DNA of 64,000 nt, from positions 124,001 to 188,000 of the forward strand of contig JAFYZW010000057.1 of NCBI GenBank assembly GCA_017548545.1, given 5' to 3'. The translations under genes and the position numbers were made by a program. Positions 44,060 through 54,473 of the stretch are shown here, in pieces. The notes under the pieces were generated by a model. The model worked only from the letters and a program-made list of their open reading frames with translations, ran no database searches and was not told where the DNA came from. How positions within the stretch are numbered: position 1 is the first letter of the stretch; each line of letters opens with the position of its first letter. The stretch comes from Bacteroidales bacterium (GTDB lineage Bacteria > Bacteroidota > Bacteroidia > Bacteroidales > UBA3663).

Positions 44060-45787
44060 ATGAAACATAATACTAATATTCATAAAAAAATCTCTATAGC
44101 TTCTATAGCATCTATAGTTTCTATAGCTACAGTCTTGACCACCACCAGCTGCAACGATTGGCTTGATCTTTTGCCTAACAACGAGCAGGTGACCGACAAC
44201 TACTGGCAAACGAAGGAGGATGTCGAGTCGGTAATCGCTTCAGGTTATTACTATATGCGCAATGCTGTGCCGCAGATGCTCCTATGGGGAGAATTACGCG
44301 GAGGAACACTCTACAACAACTCCACCACCGACGAAGCCGGCAAGATACAGGATTTCGATGCCGTCGAAGGCAACTCGCAGGTGAAGTACGCCACTTTCTA
44401 CCAAATCATCAATATGGCCAACTCTGTGCTGATGTATGCTCCCTCTGTACAGGAAAAGGATAACACCTACTACTCGTCGGTACTTAACAGCCACCTCTGC
44501 GAAGCGTATTTCCAGCGTGCCTACGCCTATTCGATTCTGGTAAAGAACTTCAAGGAAGTGCCTCTTATTCTCGAAGCATACGTCAACGACGATGCAGAGT
44601 TCAACCTGCCCAAGGCATCCGAGACACAAATTATCGAACAGATCAAGGCCGATTGCCTCGCAGCCTTAGCTACGGGTGCAGCCAAGTCGAATTACGAAAG
44701 CGAATGGGAAACCAAAGGTCGTGCAACCAAGTGGGCACTCTATGCACTCCTGGCTGACATCACGCTTTGGAACCACGAGTATGACCAATGTATCCAATAT
44801 TGCAACGAACTTATCGATGCAACCGACGCCCTTCGTCCCGTGTTCATCAGCGAGATGAACAACTGGTTTTCGATCTTCAATCCAGGCAATTCGAACGAGA
44901 GCATTCTCGAGCTCAACTGGAGCTACTCGACCGAAGGACATAACAACAACTTCGAGAGCCGATTTGCTTGGGGCAACCTTATCAGCAGTTCTTCAGGTTC
45001 TTATAACATCTCACCCACAGCTACTGAGAAGATGCGCCAGGAAGCAATCGATGCCTTGGCCAATCATCCCGAGCTGACTTTTAACGATCATGTGGGACGT
45101 TCCATCTTCTGCACATGGGTGCCCGGCACCAGCACCGAAGCTCCAGCACGTTATACAACTAGCCAGAACTTCTTCGTGTGGAAATATCGTGGACAGGAAC
45201 TTGCCAACATCGAAAGCGTACGGCTCTCTACAGGCAACGATGCCAACTTCATCCTCTACCGCATGGCCGACATCTATTTGATGAAAGCCGAAGCATTGGT
45301 TATGAAGGGACAGGCTTCATGGCGTGCAGCCATCGAACTGATTAACAAGGTGCGTCAGCGTGCAGGCCTTACAAATTTCCTAGATTTAACCTCTTCGACA
45401 GCTGACAATGAGATTGATGCACTCGATGAACTGACTCTTCTCAACGAAGTCATCGACCAGCGCGAGATGGAGTTTGTGGGTGAAGCTAAACGTTGGTACG
45501 ATCTGTTGCGTATGGCACGCTATGATAGCGAGTTCGCTCCTACTCAAACTGTAGAAGACGCTGAAGGTATCGCTTACGGCAGCTACAAAACCATCAGTGG
45601 CAACGACGTCTTCGCTTACAAGCAACGCGTCATCTCGACCATCTGTGAGTACAACACACAGATCTCCAGCATCCAGCTTCAATCAGTGCTTCAAAACAGT
45701 TGGGCATGGTATCTGCCACTCCCAATCGCCGACATCGAAACCAACGATAACCTGAAGCAGAATCCCTATTACGCTACGACTAAATAA
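44060..45787 (+). CDS. SusD/RagB-like surface lipoprotein (pair 1)
   Basis: The 575-aa protein has a lipoprotein signal ending LTTTSC (Cys31), then the SusD N-terminus DWLDLLPNNEQVTDNYWQT and TPR-like helices. The C-terminal RQRAGL...ELTLLNEVIDQREMEFVGEAKRWYDLLRMAR is diagnostic. It acts as the ligand-binding lid of the SusC barrel encoded just upstream. The signal peptide contains a four-copy 9-bp tandem repeat (44093-44128) encoding SIASIASIVSIA, an unusual expansion. Confidence 0.94.
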   Translation: MKHNTNIHKKISIASIASIVSIATVLTTTSCNDWLDLLPNNEQVTDNYWQTKEDVESVIASGYYYMRNAVPQMLLWGELRGGTLYNNSTTDEAGKIQDFDAVEGNSQVKYATFYQIINMANSVLMYAPSVQEKDNTYYSSVLNSHLCEAYFQRAYAYSILVKNFKEVPLILEAYVNDDAEFNLPKASETQIIEQIKADCLAALATGAAKSNYESEWETKGRATKWALYALLADITLWNHEYDQCIQYCNELIDATDALRPVFISEMNNWFSIFNPGNSNESILELNWSYSTEGHNNNFESRFAWGNLISSSSGSYNISPTATEKMRQEAIDALANHPELTFNDHVGRSIFCTWVPGTSTEAPARYTTSQNFFVWKYRGQELANIESVRLSTGNDANFILYRMADIYLMKAEALVMKGQASWRAAIELINKVRQRAGLTNFLDLTSSTADNEIDALDELTLLNEVIDQREMEFVGEAKRWYDLLRMARYDSEFAPTQTVEDAEGIAYGSYKTISGNDVFAYKQRVISTICEYNTQISSIQLQSVLQNSWAWYLPLPIADIETNDNLKQNPYYATTK

Positions 45788-45796
45788 GCTACAATT

Positions 45797-47575
45797 ATGA
45801 GAAAGACAACATACATCCTCTCAGCTGCTGCAATCATGGTATGCCTTAGTTCATGCGACAAGGACCTGTGGGACTTCTCCGACAAGAACGAAGGTGCTTA
45901 CGTCAGCCAAGAATGCAGCCCAATCTCAACGACCCTCTCGCAGGATGAGTCGTTCAGCGAATGGGTCAATGTGCTTGAGTTCAGCGAACTTTATTCCACA
46001 CTCAACAGCCTCTACGATGCAAATGCCAGTTCGGTGAAGTTCACCATGTTTGCGCCCACCAATTCGGCAATGAGCAACTTTTACTCTGCCATGGGCGTAG
46101 CGGGCATCGAAGAATTGGGCAAGACATTTGCTCAAGCTTTGGTACGAACCATGACCTGTGCCGAAGATTCCATCGAGTTCTCCGAAAAGTTCACTTCCAA
46201 AGTAAATATCTATCAAATTACCTCTGTGGCAGGTGAAACACTTGACGTGTCGGTCGATAAGGGCGAAACGGGCTACAAACTCAACGACGCCGTCCATTTC
46301 TCTTACGATCACATCGCATGTTCCAATGGTTTCATCTATACAGCCGAAGGTGTAGTCAATCCTTTGATCGAGACAGTGTGGGACAAACTCAACGCCACCA
46401 CATCAAGCTCCATCATGATATCAGCCATCAAGGAAACAGGATACGACAAGATGCTCAATACCATCGCGGACACGGCTGTTGTGCTGGGTAGCTTCAAATA
46501 TACCTATCATTACTATACACTTCTCAACGTGCCTGATGCTGTGTTTCATAAGGCGGGAATTAATAGCACCTCCGACCTCAAGAACGCCATCGCTCAAAGA
46601 AACAATGCTGCGGGAATGAGCCTTGAAGCTTTGCTCAAACAATACGTCGAATACCACATCCTCGATGCCAAATATTCGATGAACGACCTTGCAGAAATGA
46701 ATGGCGACGACACCATAGCTATTTCAAGCAAAACGCTTGCACCCAATCAGATCTACATGGTTACCCGCCACTATACAGGTGACAGCATCACTACAGACGA
46801 AGGAAAGACAGCCGTCTATGTGTCATATTTCAACCAGAACGACATAACAGGTCAAACTTTCAACACATCGGCAAGCGACGTGCTGGCAAAAAACGGATAT
46901 TTGCACGAACTGACTGGTTGGATGCCCGTTTATGAGCCTGCACAAACCACTGTCGTTTGGGATTTGGCCGATTACAGCCAGGTACGCCAGGCAGCAGGCA
47001 TCCATTACCGCCCAGAGGAGGTAGAGTCGTCGGAAACTAAGATTGACATCACCAAGCTTGACTGCTTCACAGTTGAAGTGCCCAACGGACGTGGCAACTC
47101 GAACTACACCGAACTCTGCTACGTGACCTGCAAGAGTAACCTCAAGGATTGTCTTTATCACGACCGCGTGGTTCTTAATATGGGTTATCTCGGTAGTGTC
47201 ACAATGAAGTCGCCTACGTTAGTCAAGGGAAGTTATCGCGTCACAGTTAACATGGCTTATCTCACCGAGCAGAGTATCATGCGCACATCTTCGGGCTGCA
47301 AAGGTGGTCTCCTGAAGATCCTAGTCGATTTACCCGAAGGATTCGATGCCACTACCGACGACGAGACGCTCTACAACAAGGCCCTCGTAGCTCCCTATAC
47401 CGAAATCACCAAGTCGCTCCCAGGTGTCTATGAGGGCACACTATACGAAGAGATTTCCTTCGACAAAACAGCCTCCCACACCTTTAAGTTCATCATCATG
47501 GACCCTGCTGCATCCACCAGCTCGAAGGTCTATCTGCAGTTCGACACCATTGTATTTACTCCAATTGAAGAATAA
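45797..47575 (+). CDS. Fasciclin-domain lipoprotein 2
   Basis: The 592-aa protein has a lipoprotein signal (MVCLSSC, about Cys19). A FAS1 domain with FTMFAPTNSAM (about 75) is followed by a second, diverged FAS1 region (about 190-385) and a C-terminal beta-rich region (about 395-592) like domains that follow fasciclin in Bacteroidetes lipoproteins (possibly DUF5108). It starts 9 bp after the SusD-like gene and ends 2 bp before the next lipoprotein gene, so it is part of the same transcript. A surface-binding role is inferred. Confidence 0.8.
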   Translation: MRKTTYILSAAAIMVCLSSCDKDLWDFSDKNEGAYVSQECSPISTTLSQDESFSEWVNVLEFSELYSTLNSLYDANASSVKFTMFAPTNSAMSNFYSAMGVAGIEELGKTFAQALVRTMTCAEDSIEFSEKFTSKVNIYQITSVAGETLDVSVDKGETGYKLNDAVHFSYDHIACSNGFIYTAEGVVNPLIETVWDKLNATTSSSIMISAIKETGYDKMLNTIADTAVVLGSFKYTYHYYTLLNVPDAVFHKAGINSTSDLKNAIAQRNNAAGMSLEALLKQYVEYHILDAKYSMNDLAEMNGDDTIAISSKTLAPNQIYMVTRHYTGDSITTDEGKTAVYVSYFNQNDITGQTFNTSASDVLAKNGYLHELTGWMPVYEPAQTTVVWDLADYSQVRQAAGIHYRPEEVESSETKIDITKLDCFTVEVPNGRGNSNYTELCYVTCKSNLKDCLYHDRVVLNMGYLGSVTMKSPTLVKGSYRVTVNMAYLTEQSIMRTSSGCKGGLLKILVDLPEGFDATTDDETLYNKALVAPYTEITKSLPGVYEGTLYEEISFDKTASHTFKFIIMDPAASTSSKVYLQFDTIVFTPIEE

Positions 47576-47577
47576 GT

Positions 47578-49383
47578 ATGAAAAGATATTTGTATATAAC
47601 GATAGCATCCGCGATGCTCATGGCTTCGTGCAATACGCTCGATGATGACAGCTACTACAAGGACTTGGAGACCGAAAACCAGAACGTCGAGGTATTCTCG
47701 ACCGACGAGACATGTGCCGCCTATCTGCAGAACCATGCCGAATACAGTCGTATCTCGCAACTCTTTCAGGAACAAGGCATCTATCAGAACTTGCCTACTT
47801 CGGGCGAACTGCATACCATTCTAGCAGTCACTGATGCCAACTACAAGGCACCTGTCGCCGATAGCGCCGCCTACGTTGCAAAGTCGCACATCACCAACAT
47901 CTCGGTAGCTCCATCGAAGCTCAACGACGGCGACCGCCTGCTAATGTGGCACAACAAATACGTTACAATCTCGATGGACGAAAGTGCGCTGCGCGGCAAT
48001 ATCATCGGCCACATGCAGTTCAACAACGCTACACTCATGGAGGTAATCAAGGCCAGTGATGGTTACATCTATGTCATCTCCGACATGATCTCAACGCCTA
48101 CCTCGCTTCAGGACTACATCAACGGGTTAGGCGACGAGTACAGCATCTTCAAGCAGATGGTGCTCTCATCGGGCGGACGTGAGTTCGATAAGGCTAACTC
48201 TAAGGTTATCGGCATAGACTCGAACGGTAATACAATCTATGATACTGTGTGGATCTATACCAATGCGTTCTTCGACGCCAAGAACTTCGACCTTTCTAGC
48301 GAAGCTCTCAAGGCTACGATGCTGCTCTTCAGCAATAAGGTCATCGAAGAAGCTCTCTCAGAGGCCATGGCCAAATACGAATCATGGGGTTATGCCGACA
48401 AAACACTTTTGATGCGCAATGGTTCGATGGACGAAGTCTTTGTAGGTTACAGTTCTTGGGAAGATATCCAGAACTGGATTCTTGAAGTTGCCTTCTTCAA
48501 CAAAACATACACTGTCGCCGACCTTACTCCTAAAACGGATGTCGAAGACCCCAGCGAGAACGACATCTCTTCCATTTATTCACGCAACTGGCGTACCTCC
48601 GTGCAACAACTTGACCTGGCTCATCCGATGAACCTTTCGAACGGTATTGCCTACAACGTCGTAAAGTTCAAGATACCCAATAATCGTCTCATCTATCGTC
48701 TGCACGAGGAATTCAGCGTCTACGACAAGTGCGATGCCGACCAGAAGGCTGCTTACTTCCGCTCAGAGAATCTCACCAACTTCAAGGTGAACACCAACGA
48801 GGTGGAACCGTGGACTCCACGTTCAGGTTATTGGCCGCTGCATGGCGACAGCCCTCTGCATTGCAAGGTAGCAGACAATTCCAATTCGCACCTCGCCCTC
48901 GACTTCACGCCGCTGCGTTCTCGATCCAATGCTGATGGTGGCTACGATGTACTGCCAATGCTTGTGCCGCCTGGAACCTATCGCATGGCCATGGGCTTCA
49001 AGCAGAGTGTGGGAATGAATCCTTTCGTCATCGCCGTCTATGCTTTTGATGCAGCAGGCGACAGTGTGCTCTGTGCAGAACCAGTTTCGCTCAATCTTAA
49101 TGATGGTTCTACCACCTACCACTATGATCGTGGAGCCACGCTCAGCAACCGCCTTCCCGAATATTACAACGCTAATGACGAGAACAACACCGCCGGAAGC
49201 AAGAACGGCTACTATTGGACCGATGGAGGCCCTGTATATACAGAGATAACTATCCCCGACCTAAATGAAGATGGATCGGCACTACGTTTGCTTTTCAAGA
49301 TGACTTACGAGAACGCCAATACACAAACCACCGACCTCGTCTTCAACCACTGGTGCCTTCGTCCAACCGTAAATAACTATTAA
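47578..49383 (+). CDS. Fasciclin-type lipoprotein 3
   Basis: The 601-aa protein has a lipoprotein signal (MLMASC, Cys18). The N-terminal half follows the FAS1 pattern but with degenerate H1 boxes (HTILAVTDANY). The C-terminal 200 residues form a beta-rich domain (YWPLHGDSP, VPPGTYRMAMGFKQ, LVFNHWCLRP) resembling the end of the previous protein. It lies 1 bp before the second SusC gene. The two adjacent lipoproteins probably arose by duplication and divergence. Binding role inferred. Confidence 0.72.
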   Translation: MKRYLYITIASAMLMASCNTLDDDSYYKDLETENQNVEVFSTDETCAAYLQNHAEYSRISQLFQEQGIYQNLPTSGELHTILAVTDANYKAPVADSAAYVAKSHITNISVAPSKLNDGDRLLMWHNKYVTISMDESALRGNIIGHMQFNNATLMEVIKASDGYIYVISDMISTPTSLQDYINGLGDEYSIFKQMVLSSGGREFDKANSKVIGIDSNGNTIYDTVWIYTNAFFDAKNFDLSSEALKATMLLFSNKVIEEALSEAMAKYESWGYADKTLLMRNGSMDEVFVGYSSWEDIQNWILEVAFFNKTYTVADLTPKTDVEDPSENDISSIYSRNWRTSVQQLDLAHPMNLSNGIAYNVVKFKIPNNRLIYRLHEEFSVYDKCDADQKAAYFRSENLTNFKVNTNEVEPWTPRSGYWPLHGDSPLHCKVADNSNSHLALDFTPLRSRSNADGGYDVLPMLVPPGTYRMAMGFKQSVGMNPFVIAVYAFDAAGDSVLCAEPVSLNLNDGSTTYHYDRGATLSNRLPEYYNANDENNTAGSKNGYYWTDGGPVYTEITIPDLNEDGSALRLLFKMTYENANTQTTDLVFNHWCLRPTVNNY

Positions 49384-49384
49384 G

Positions 49385-52300
49385 ATGATTCATACATTCA
49401 AGATCAGAGATTTAGTATGTGCCGCCGCCCTGTTCCTGACAACTGCAAGTTACGCGCAGGAGGCTACATACAGCATCAAGGGTGTCGTGCTCGACGACCA
49501 CAACCGCCCAGTAAGCGATGCTGTCATCACCGTGCCGGGTCATGGCCTAGTGCGTTGTGACGAAAACGGCACATTCGAGGTAAAGCAGGCCGAACAATGG
49601 CTGCAGTTGCGCGTTCAGGCATCGGGCTTCTATTCAAAGTCATTGCATGTCCGTGGTAATGAAGATGATGTCAAGATTTATCTCGTGCCGCAGACACGTC
49701 TGCAATACAACCAGACGATTGTCGAAGGAATCTTCGGCACTACGGAGGGCAATGAAAACACCTCAGGCCTACAGAATGTGGCCAAGAGGGATTTCGGCCT
49801 TGGAGCTGTGACGGTCGATAAAGCGCTACAGGGCAAGTTCACCGGCCTGCAGATGACGCAGAAGTCTGGCATGACGGGCGAAGGTTCATTGCTCACTATG
49901 CGCGGTATCCGCAGCCTCGTCAGCGAAAACAATCCGCTAATCGTTATCAATGGTGTGCCCTATATGCCTGACATCAACGAGTCTTCACTCGTGCAGGGAT
50001 ATTCGCGTTCACTCTTTCAGGCTATGAATCCTCAAGACATCGCCAACGTCACGTTGCTCACCGGTGCCCAAGCTGCATCTTGGGGTTCGCTAGGTTCAAA
50101 TGGTGTTCTCCTCATCGAAACCGATGGCGCCAAGTCTGACGACCTCGACACACGAATCACCTTCGTCGGAAGCTTCGGCATGAATTGGCAGAACCAGCGT
50201 TTACCGCTGATGAACGCATCGCAATACAAGGCATATATGAGCGACATCGCCATGGATTACTACAACCACGACATGGGTGCTTTCTTCTCCGACTTCGGTT
50301 TCATGGCAAGTCCTACAGCCAACAACGCTAACCTTTATCAGTTCGACACCGATTGGCAGGATGCCATCTACCGCAACTCCATGACACACGATTACCTATT
50401 TCGTGTAGAGGGTGGCGATGCCATTGCCAAGTATGATATTTCGCTCGGTTACACAGGCGACCAAGGCGTGATGGAAAACACTTCAAGCGACCGTTTCCAA
50501 GCACAAATCAATGCCAACATCCTCGTAGGCAAAAAGTGGGAAATCAACGCCAACATCAATATGGCATATCTTACTGGCACTTATCAAGAACAGGGTTTCA
50601 GTCTTGAGACAAATCCGTTGCTCGCCGCTTATCGCCGCTCACCATTGCTGAGCCCCTATCGTTCGAACAGCGTACCATCTGAAGACGGCACTTACGCATT
50701 ACTCTCTGCCTACAACAACTACTTCCTCGGTTCCTGCCACAACACTGACTTCATCGTATCGAACCCTCTTTCGCTCATCAACGATGCCGAGGGAAATATC
50801 CGTCAGTATGACATGAACGCACGCGCCCAGCTCGTCTATAATGCCACAAAGGACCTGCGCTTTGCAGCAACTATCGGCATCTTCTCTAACTTCGACAAGG
50901 AGAAACTCTTCGTTCCCGGCAACGACAATCAAGATATCGTACCACGATTCGATGCTTACGGCGAAATTGCCAACAGTGTACAGGTGGGCCAATCGACAGT
51001 GCTCAACATGTTCTACGGACTTGATGCCAACTATCACCATACGTGGCAGCGTCGACACACACTTAACGTCAACGCCGCTATGCAGGTCCTAACAAGTAGC
51101 CTTGAATACGACATGGCTACGGGACGAAATACTGGCAACGACTTCTATCAGGCGATGGGTTCTACGCAGAGTATAGGCCGATTCTTCAGCGGATACAACA
51201 ACAAATGGAACTGGCTCAATGGCCATGTTTCAGCCGATTACACTTTGGCCGAATTCTTCAACCTCGGCGTAATTGCAGCCGTCGATGGTGCATCGTCTAT
51301 CGGAAAGGATGCATCGCGCTTCGAAATCTATCCTGCTGTGCATAGTAATCTTATGCTCAAGGGCTTCAGTTTCCTGCATGACGTGGATTTCATCGACAAA
51401 TTCGACCTCTTTGGCGACTTCTCCTATACCGGAAATTCACGTTTCTCGTCGAAGCTTGGACAATACTACTATACTTCGCAACCCTATCAAACCATTGCAG
51501 GCATTGTACGTGCCAATGTGCCCAATACCGAGCTCAAAGCAGAACGTGACCAAACATTACAGATAGGTATAGACGCAGCCTTGCTGCAACATCGCCTTGC
51601 CGCACGCGCTTCGTTCTACCGTACCAAAGCCACTGATGTGCTGATGCTAGGAAAGAGTTCTTCTGCGCTCGGTTCGAGCCCCTATTATTGCAACGACGCA
51701 GCCATCACCAGTCATGGATTTGAGGTAGCGCTCAACCTCATACCCTTACAAACTCGCCATTTCAAGTGGACAGTTGGTGCTACGCTCACTACGTTGAACA
51801 ACATCATCGACCAGTTGGGCAACCTGCAGCACAACATTACCACGCTAAGCGATGGAGCCGAGATCATCACAGCCGTTGGTCACAACCCTTATGCCTTCTA
51901 TGGCTACGAAACCAACGGAATCTACTCCACCACGGCCGATGCTGCCCAGAGTGGCCTCACCAACAAGAACAGCGTCAGCTATCAAGCTGGAGATGTGCGA
52001 TATGTTGACAAGAACGGTGACGGCATCATCAACGACCTCGACAAGGTCGATTTAGGTTCACCTACGCCCACGCTCTTCGGCTCCATATTCTCGACGTTCG
52101 AATATCGTGGCTTTGCCCTCGACTTCAACTTCGTGTATAGCCAGGGCAACAAGGCATACAATGCTGTGCGTCGTCTCTCCGAATCGAGTTCCGACTTCTC
52201 CAACCAGCAGGTTTCGGTGGTTCGTCGATGGCAGAACGAAGGCGATATCACCGACTTGCCGCGTGCCGCGTGGGGCGATGCCATTGGTAACAACGATCTC

Positions 52301-52558
52301 TCCGACCGTCACATCGAGGACGCCTCATATCTGAAACTACGCGACGTGACCCTCTCCTATAGTTGGAACCGCAAACTTTGGGGCTTCATCCAAAGCGGCA
52401 CGATTTTTGTTTCCGGCCAGAACCTCCTTTGTCTAACCTCCTACAAGGGCATGGACCCTGAATTCGCCTTCTCGAACGCTGCTTACATGCAGGGGGTCGA
52501 TTACGGTAAGGTCGCCCTTCCAAAGAGTGTCAAGATTGGTGTAAATCTCCACTTCTAA
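49385..52558 (+). CDS. SusC-like TonB-linked outer-membrane transporter (pair 2)
   Basis: The 1057-aa protein has a signal peptide to about 25, a carboxypeptidase-regulatory-like domain (YSIKGVVLDDHNRPVSDAVI) and a plug with LLTMRGIRSLVSENNPLIVING (about 162-183). The usual VLKDA...GxNGVxxITTK element is altered to LLTGAQAASWGSLGSNGVLLIETDG. A calcium loop DKNGDGIINDLD is near 877 and the barrel ends VKIGVNLHF. Clearly diverged from pair 1, so it may take a different ligand. Its SusD-like partner follows after 102 bp that include a hairpin. Confidence 0.92.
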   Translation: MIHTFKIRDLVCAAALFLTTASYAQEATYSIKGVVLDDHNRPVSDAVITVPGHGLVRCDENGTFEVKQAEQWLQLRVQASGFYSKSLHVRGNEDDVKIYLVPQTRLQYNQTIVEGIFGTTEGNENTSGLQNVAKRDFGLGAVTVDKALQGKFTGLQMTQKSGMTGEGSLLTMRGIRSLVSENNPLIVINGVPYMPDINESSLVQGYSRSLFQAMNPQDIANVTLLTGAQAASWGSLGSNGVLLIETDGAKSDDLDTRITFVGSFGMNWQNQRLPLMNASQYKAYMSDIAMDYYNHDMGAFFSDFGFMASPTANNANLYQFDTDWQDAIYRNSMTHDYLFRVEGGDAIAKYDISLGYTGDQGVMENTSSDRFQAQINANILVGKKWEINANINMAYLTGTYQEQGFSLETNPLLAAYRRSPLLSPYRSNSVPSEDGTYALLSAYNNYFLGSCHNTDFIVSNPLSLINDAEGNIRQYDMNARAQLVYNATKDLRFAATIGIFSNFDKEKLFVPGNDNQDIVPRFDAYGEIANSVQVGQSTVLNMFYGLDANYHHTWQRRHTLNVNAAMQVLTSSLEYDMATGRNTGNDFYQAMGSTQSIGRFFSGYNNKWNWLNGHVSADYTLAEFFNLGVIAAVDGASSIGKDASRFEIYPAVHSNLMLKGFSFLHDVDFIDKFDLFGDFSYTGNSRFSSKLGQYYYTSQPYQTIAGIVRANVPNTELKAERDQTLQIGIDAALLQHRLAARASFYRTKATDVLMLGKSSSALGSSPYYCNDAAITSHGFEVALNLIPLQTRHFKWTVGATLTTLNNIIDQLGNLQHNITTLSDGAEIITAVGHNPYAFYGYETNGIYSTTADAAQSGLTNKNSVSYQAGDVRYVDKNGDGIINDLDKVDLGSPTPTLFGSIFSTFEYRGFALDFNFVYSQGNKAYNAVRRLSESSSDFSNQQVSVVRRWQNEGDITDLPRAAWGDAIGNNDLSDRHIEDASYLKLRDVTLSYSWNRKLWGFIQSGTIFVSGQNLLCLTSYKGMDPEFAFSNAAYMQGVDYGKVALPKSVKIGVNLHF

Positions 52559-52587
52559 CCTCTTTTCCCCGCGTCCATTGTTAATGC

Positions 52588-52607
52588 GGCAGCCATAGAT
52601 GGCTGCC
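52588..52607. repeat. GGCAGCCA hairpin between susC-like 2 and susD-like 2
   Basis: GGCAGCCA and TGGCTGCC flank a TAGA loop. The arms nearly match the perfect palindrome at 22401-22420. A T-run is absent, so it is not a standard terminator; it may stabilise or process the mRNA between the two genes. Confidence 0.6.
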
Positions 52608-52660
52608 ACCGAAACATATCAGAACCCCACAATCACGCTTTCATAACGAAACAACCCACG

Positions 52661-54424
52661 ATGAAAAAATCAATATTCCCCCTCTTCATAGCAGCACTCA
52701 CCCTCTCTGCTTGCAACGACTTCTTCGAGCCTGAGACTTCTGATGCACTTAGCGGCGACGACTACATGTCTGACCTCAACGAGATGGCAACGGGCTATCT
52801 CGGAGTGCTCACCAAGATGCAAGCTGCTGGCGACAAAGAGATCTACCTCACCGACACGCGTGCCGAGATGCTCGAGCCGACGTCGCAATCCACTGCCGAA
52901 CTCATTGCACTTTACAACTACGAGGATGACCTCAGCGGCAACTCCTACGCCGACCCCGCGCTCTACTATGATGTGGTCATCGCCTGCAACGACTACATCG
53001 AAAACATGATTGCCTTCCATGCAGCCCATCCCGAACTCATTGCGCAAACCGATTATTTCCCTGGACTTCTTGCGTCAGCCCTACGTGTCAAGGTATGGGC
53101 ATACGTCACGCTTGGCGAAATCTATGGCCAGGCTCTTTGGTTCGATGACCCCATCGTCAAGATGCAGGACGTGGGCAACACCGGTGTCTTCACGCTGCTG
53201 CCTATGGAGCAGATACTTGAGCGCTGCATCAACATCCTCGAAAACGGCTACCAAGGATTTTCGGCCAAGGAGAACTTCTCATGGGTTGCATGGATTGACC
53301 CTGAAAACGTTACCAACATCGCCAACTCCACCTATCGTTATTGGGACCAGATGACACCGCCCTACGAAGCGCTGATGGCCAAATGCAAGATTTGGAGCGC
53401 CGCCTACAAAGAGCGCAATGGACTGAATGCCGATGACGACTATCAGTCAGTCCTCGATCAATTGTTGCCTTTCCTTGACAACGAATGGCAGTCGTTTCAC
53501 CATTATTGGAAGCGCGCCGGTCGTACGCCCACCGTCTATAACAATATGTACAACTACGCCACGCCCAACCAGGAGGAATCTGTTTCTGCCATCATCTATG
53601 ACTACACGAAGAACCAGACAAACCGTCTGCTCTACCATTTCTCGAACGAGTACCCCAACGCCTACCTTCTCACCACCAATGAGGCAGCTCGTCTGCGTTT
53701 CGAGGATAACGAGTTTGACCCACTCGGCACACAAACCATCGACCAGCGACTCGGACGAACCACCAAGCAGAATGGCTCCATTTGGTACGTTTCGAAGTTC
53801 AGACCTATTGGAAGCACCGTGCGCACTAATGCTTATCAGGACGATGTGCATGTCTATACCTTCCGTGCTGCCGAACTCTTCTTGTGGCTTGCTGAGGCTT
53901 GCAATCACATGCAGCGTTTCGAGGCAATGGACCGACTGATTAACCAAGGTTTTACAAGCGCACAATACGAGATGCTTCAAGCCATCCAGGAAGGAGTCGA
54001 TTCGCTCTACACCGAAAAACAGTTGTTCAACTACCGTGGATTCACCACCGAATGGACATGTCCCTCATCAACCGATCGCTATGGCATGTACACAGGTTTC
54101 CGCACCTGTCTTACTCTCGCCGACGTGGATACTTGGGATGAAACAAAACTTCAAGAAGGCTACACCCTTCATCAGATCATGCGTCACAACGACGAGCTCA
54201 TCCGCAACGAGTGGGTGCTCGAATTCCCCGTCGAAGGCAAGACCTACCCCACCATGAACCGCATGGCTGAGCACTACAACGACCCCACGTTCGTCTCCGA
54301 CATCGTCCGCGTCAAGTACGAAGCCAACGGCATGGATGGCATGATCGCCTCCAAGATCCACGCGCATAGCCCCATCACCGGCCTTCCCGGCTACTGGGTG
54401 CCCTGGGACCTCCAGGTAAGATAA
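52661..54424 (+). CDS. SusD/RagB-like surface lipoprotein (pair 2)
   Basis: The 587-aa protein has a lipoprotein signal (LTLSAC, Cys18) and the SusD opening NDFFEPETSDALSGDDYMSD. The C-terminal region AAELFLWLAEACNHMQRFEAMDRLINQ...MRHNDELIRNEWVLEFPVEGKTYPTMNRMA follows the RagB/SusD pattern, though GKTYPTM replaces the usual KRW(Y/F)D(L/I). It partners the SusC-like protein encoded upstream. Confidence 0.88.
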   Translation: MKKSIFPLFIAALTLSACNDFFEPETSDALSGDDYMSDLNEMATGYLGVLTKMQAAGDKEIYLTDTRAEMLEPTSQSTAELIALYNYEDDLSGNSYADPALYYDVVIACNDYIENMIAFHAAHPELIAQTDYFPGLLASALRVKVWAYVTLGEIYGQALWFDDPIVKMQDVGNTGVFTLLPMEQILERCINILENGYQGFSAKENFSWVAWIDPENVTNIANSTYRYWDQMTPPYEALMAKCKIWSAAYKERNGLNADDDYQSVLDQLLPFLDNEWQSFHHYWKRAGRTPTVYNNMYNYATPNQEESVSAIIYDYTKNQTNRLLYHFSNEYPNAYLLTTNEAARLRFEDNEFDPLGTQTIDQRLGRTTKQNGSIWYVSKFRPIGSTVRTNAYQDDVHVYTFRAAELFLWLAEACNHMQRFEAMDRLINQGFTSAQYEMLQAIQEGVDSLYTEKQLFNYRGFTTEWTCPSSTDRYGMYTGFRTCLTLADVDTWDETKLQEGYTLHQIMRHNDELIRNEWVLEFPVEGKTYPTMNRMAEHYNDPTFVSDIVRVKYEANGMDGMIASKIHAHSPITGLPGYWVPWDLQVR

Positions 54425-54473
54425 GACAACACAAGTCATATAGGACACAACACTAACCCTTTATTATCAAACA

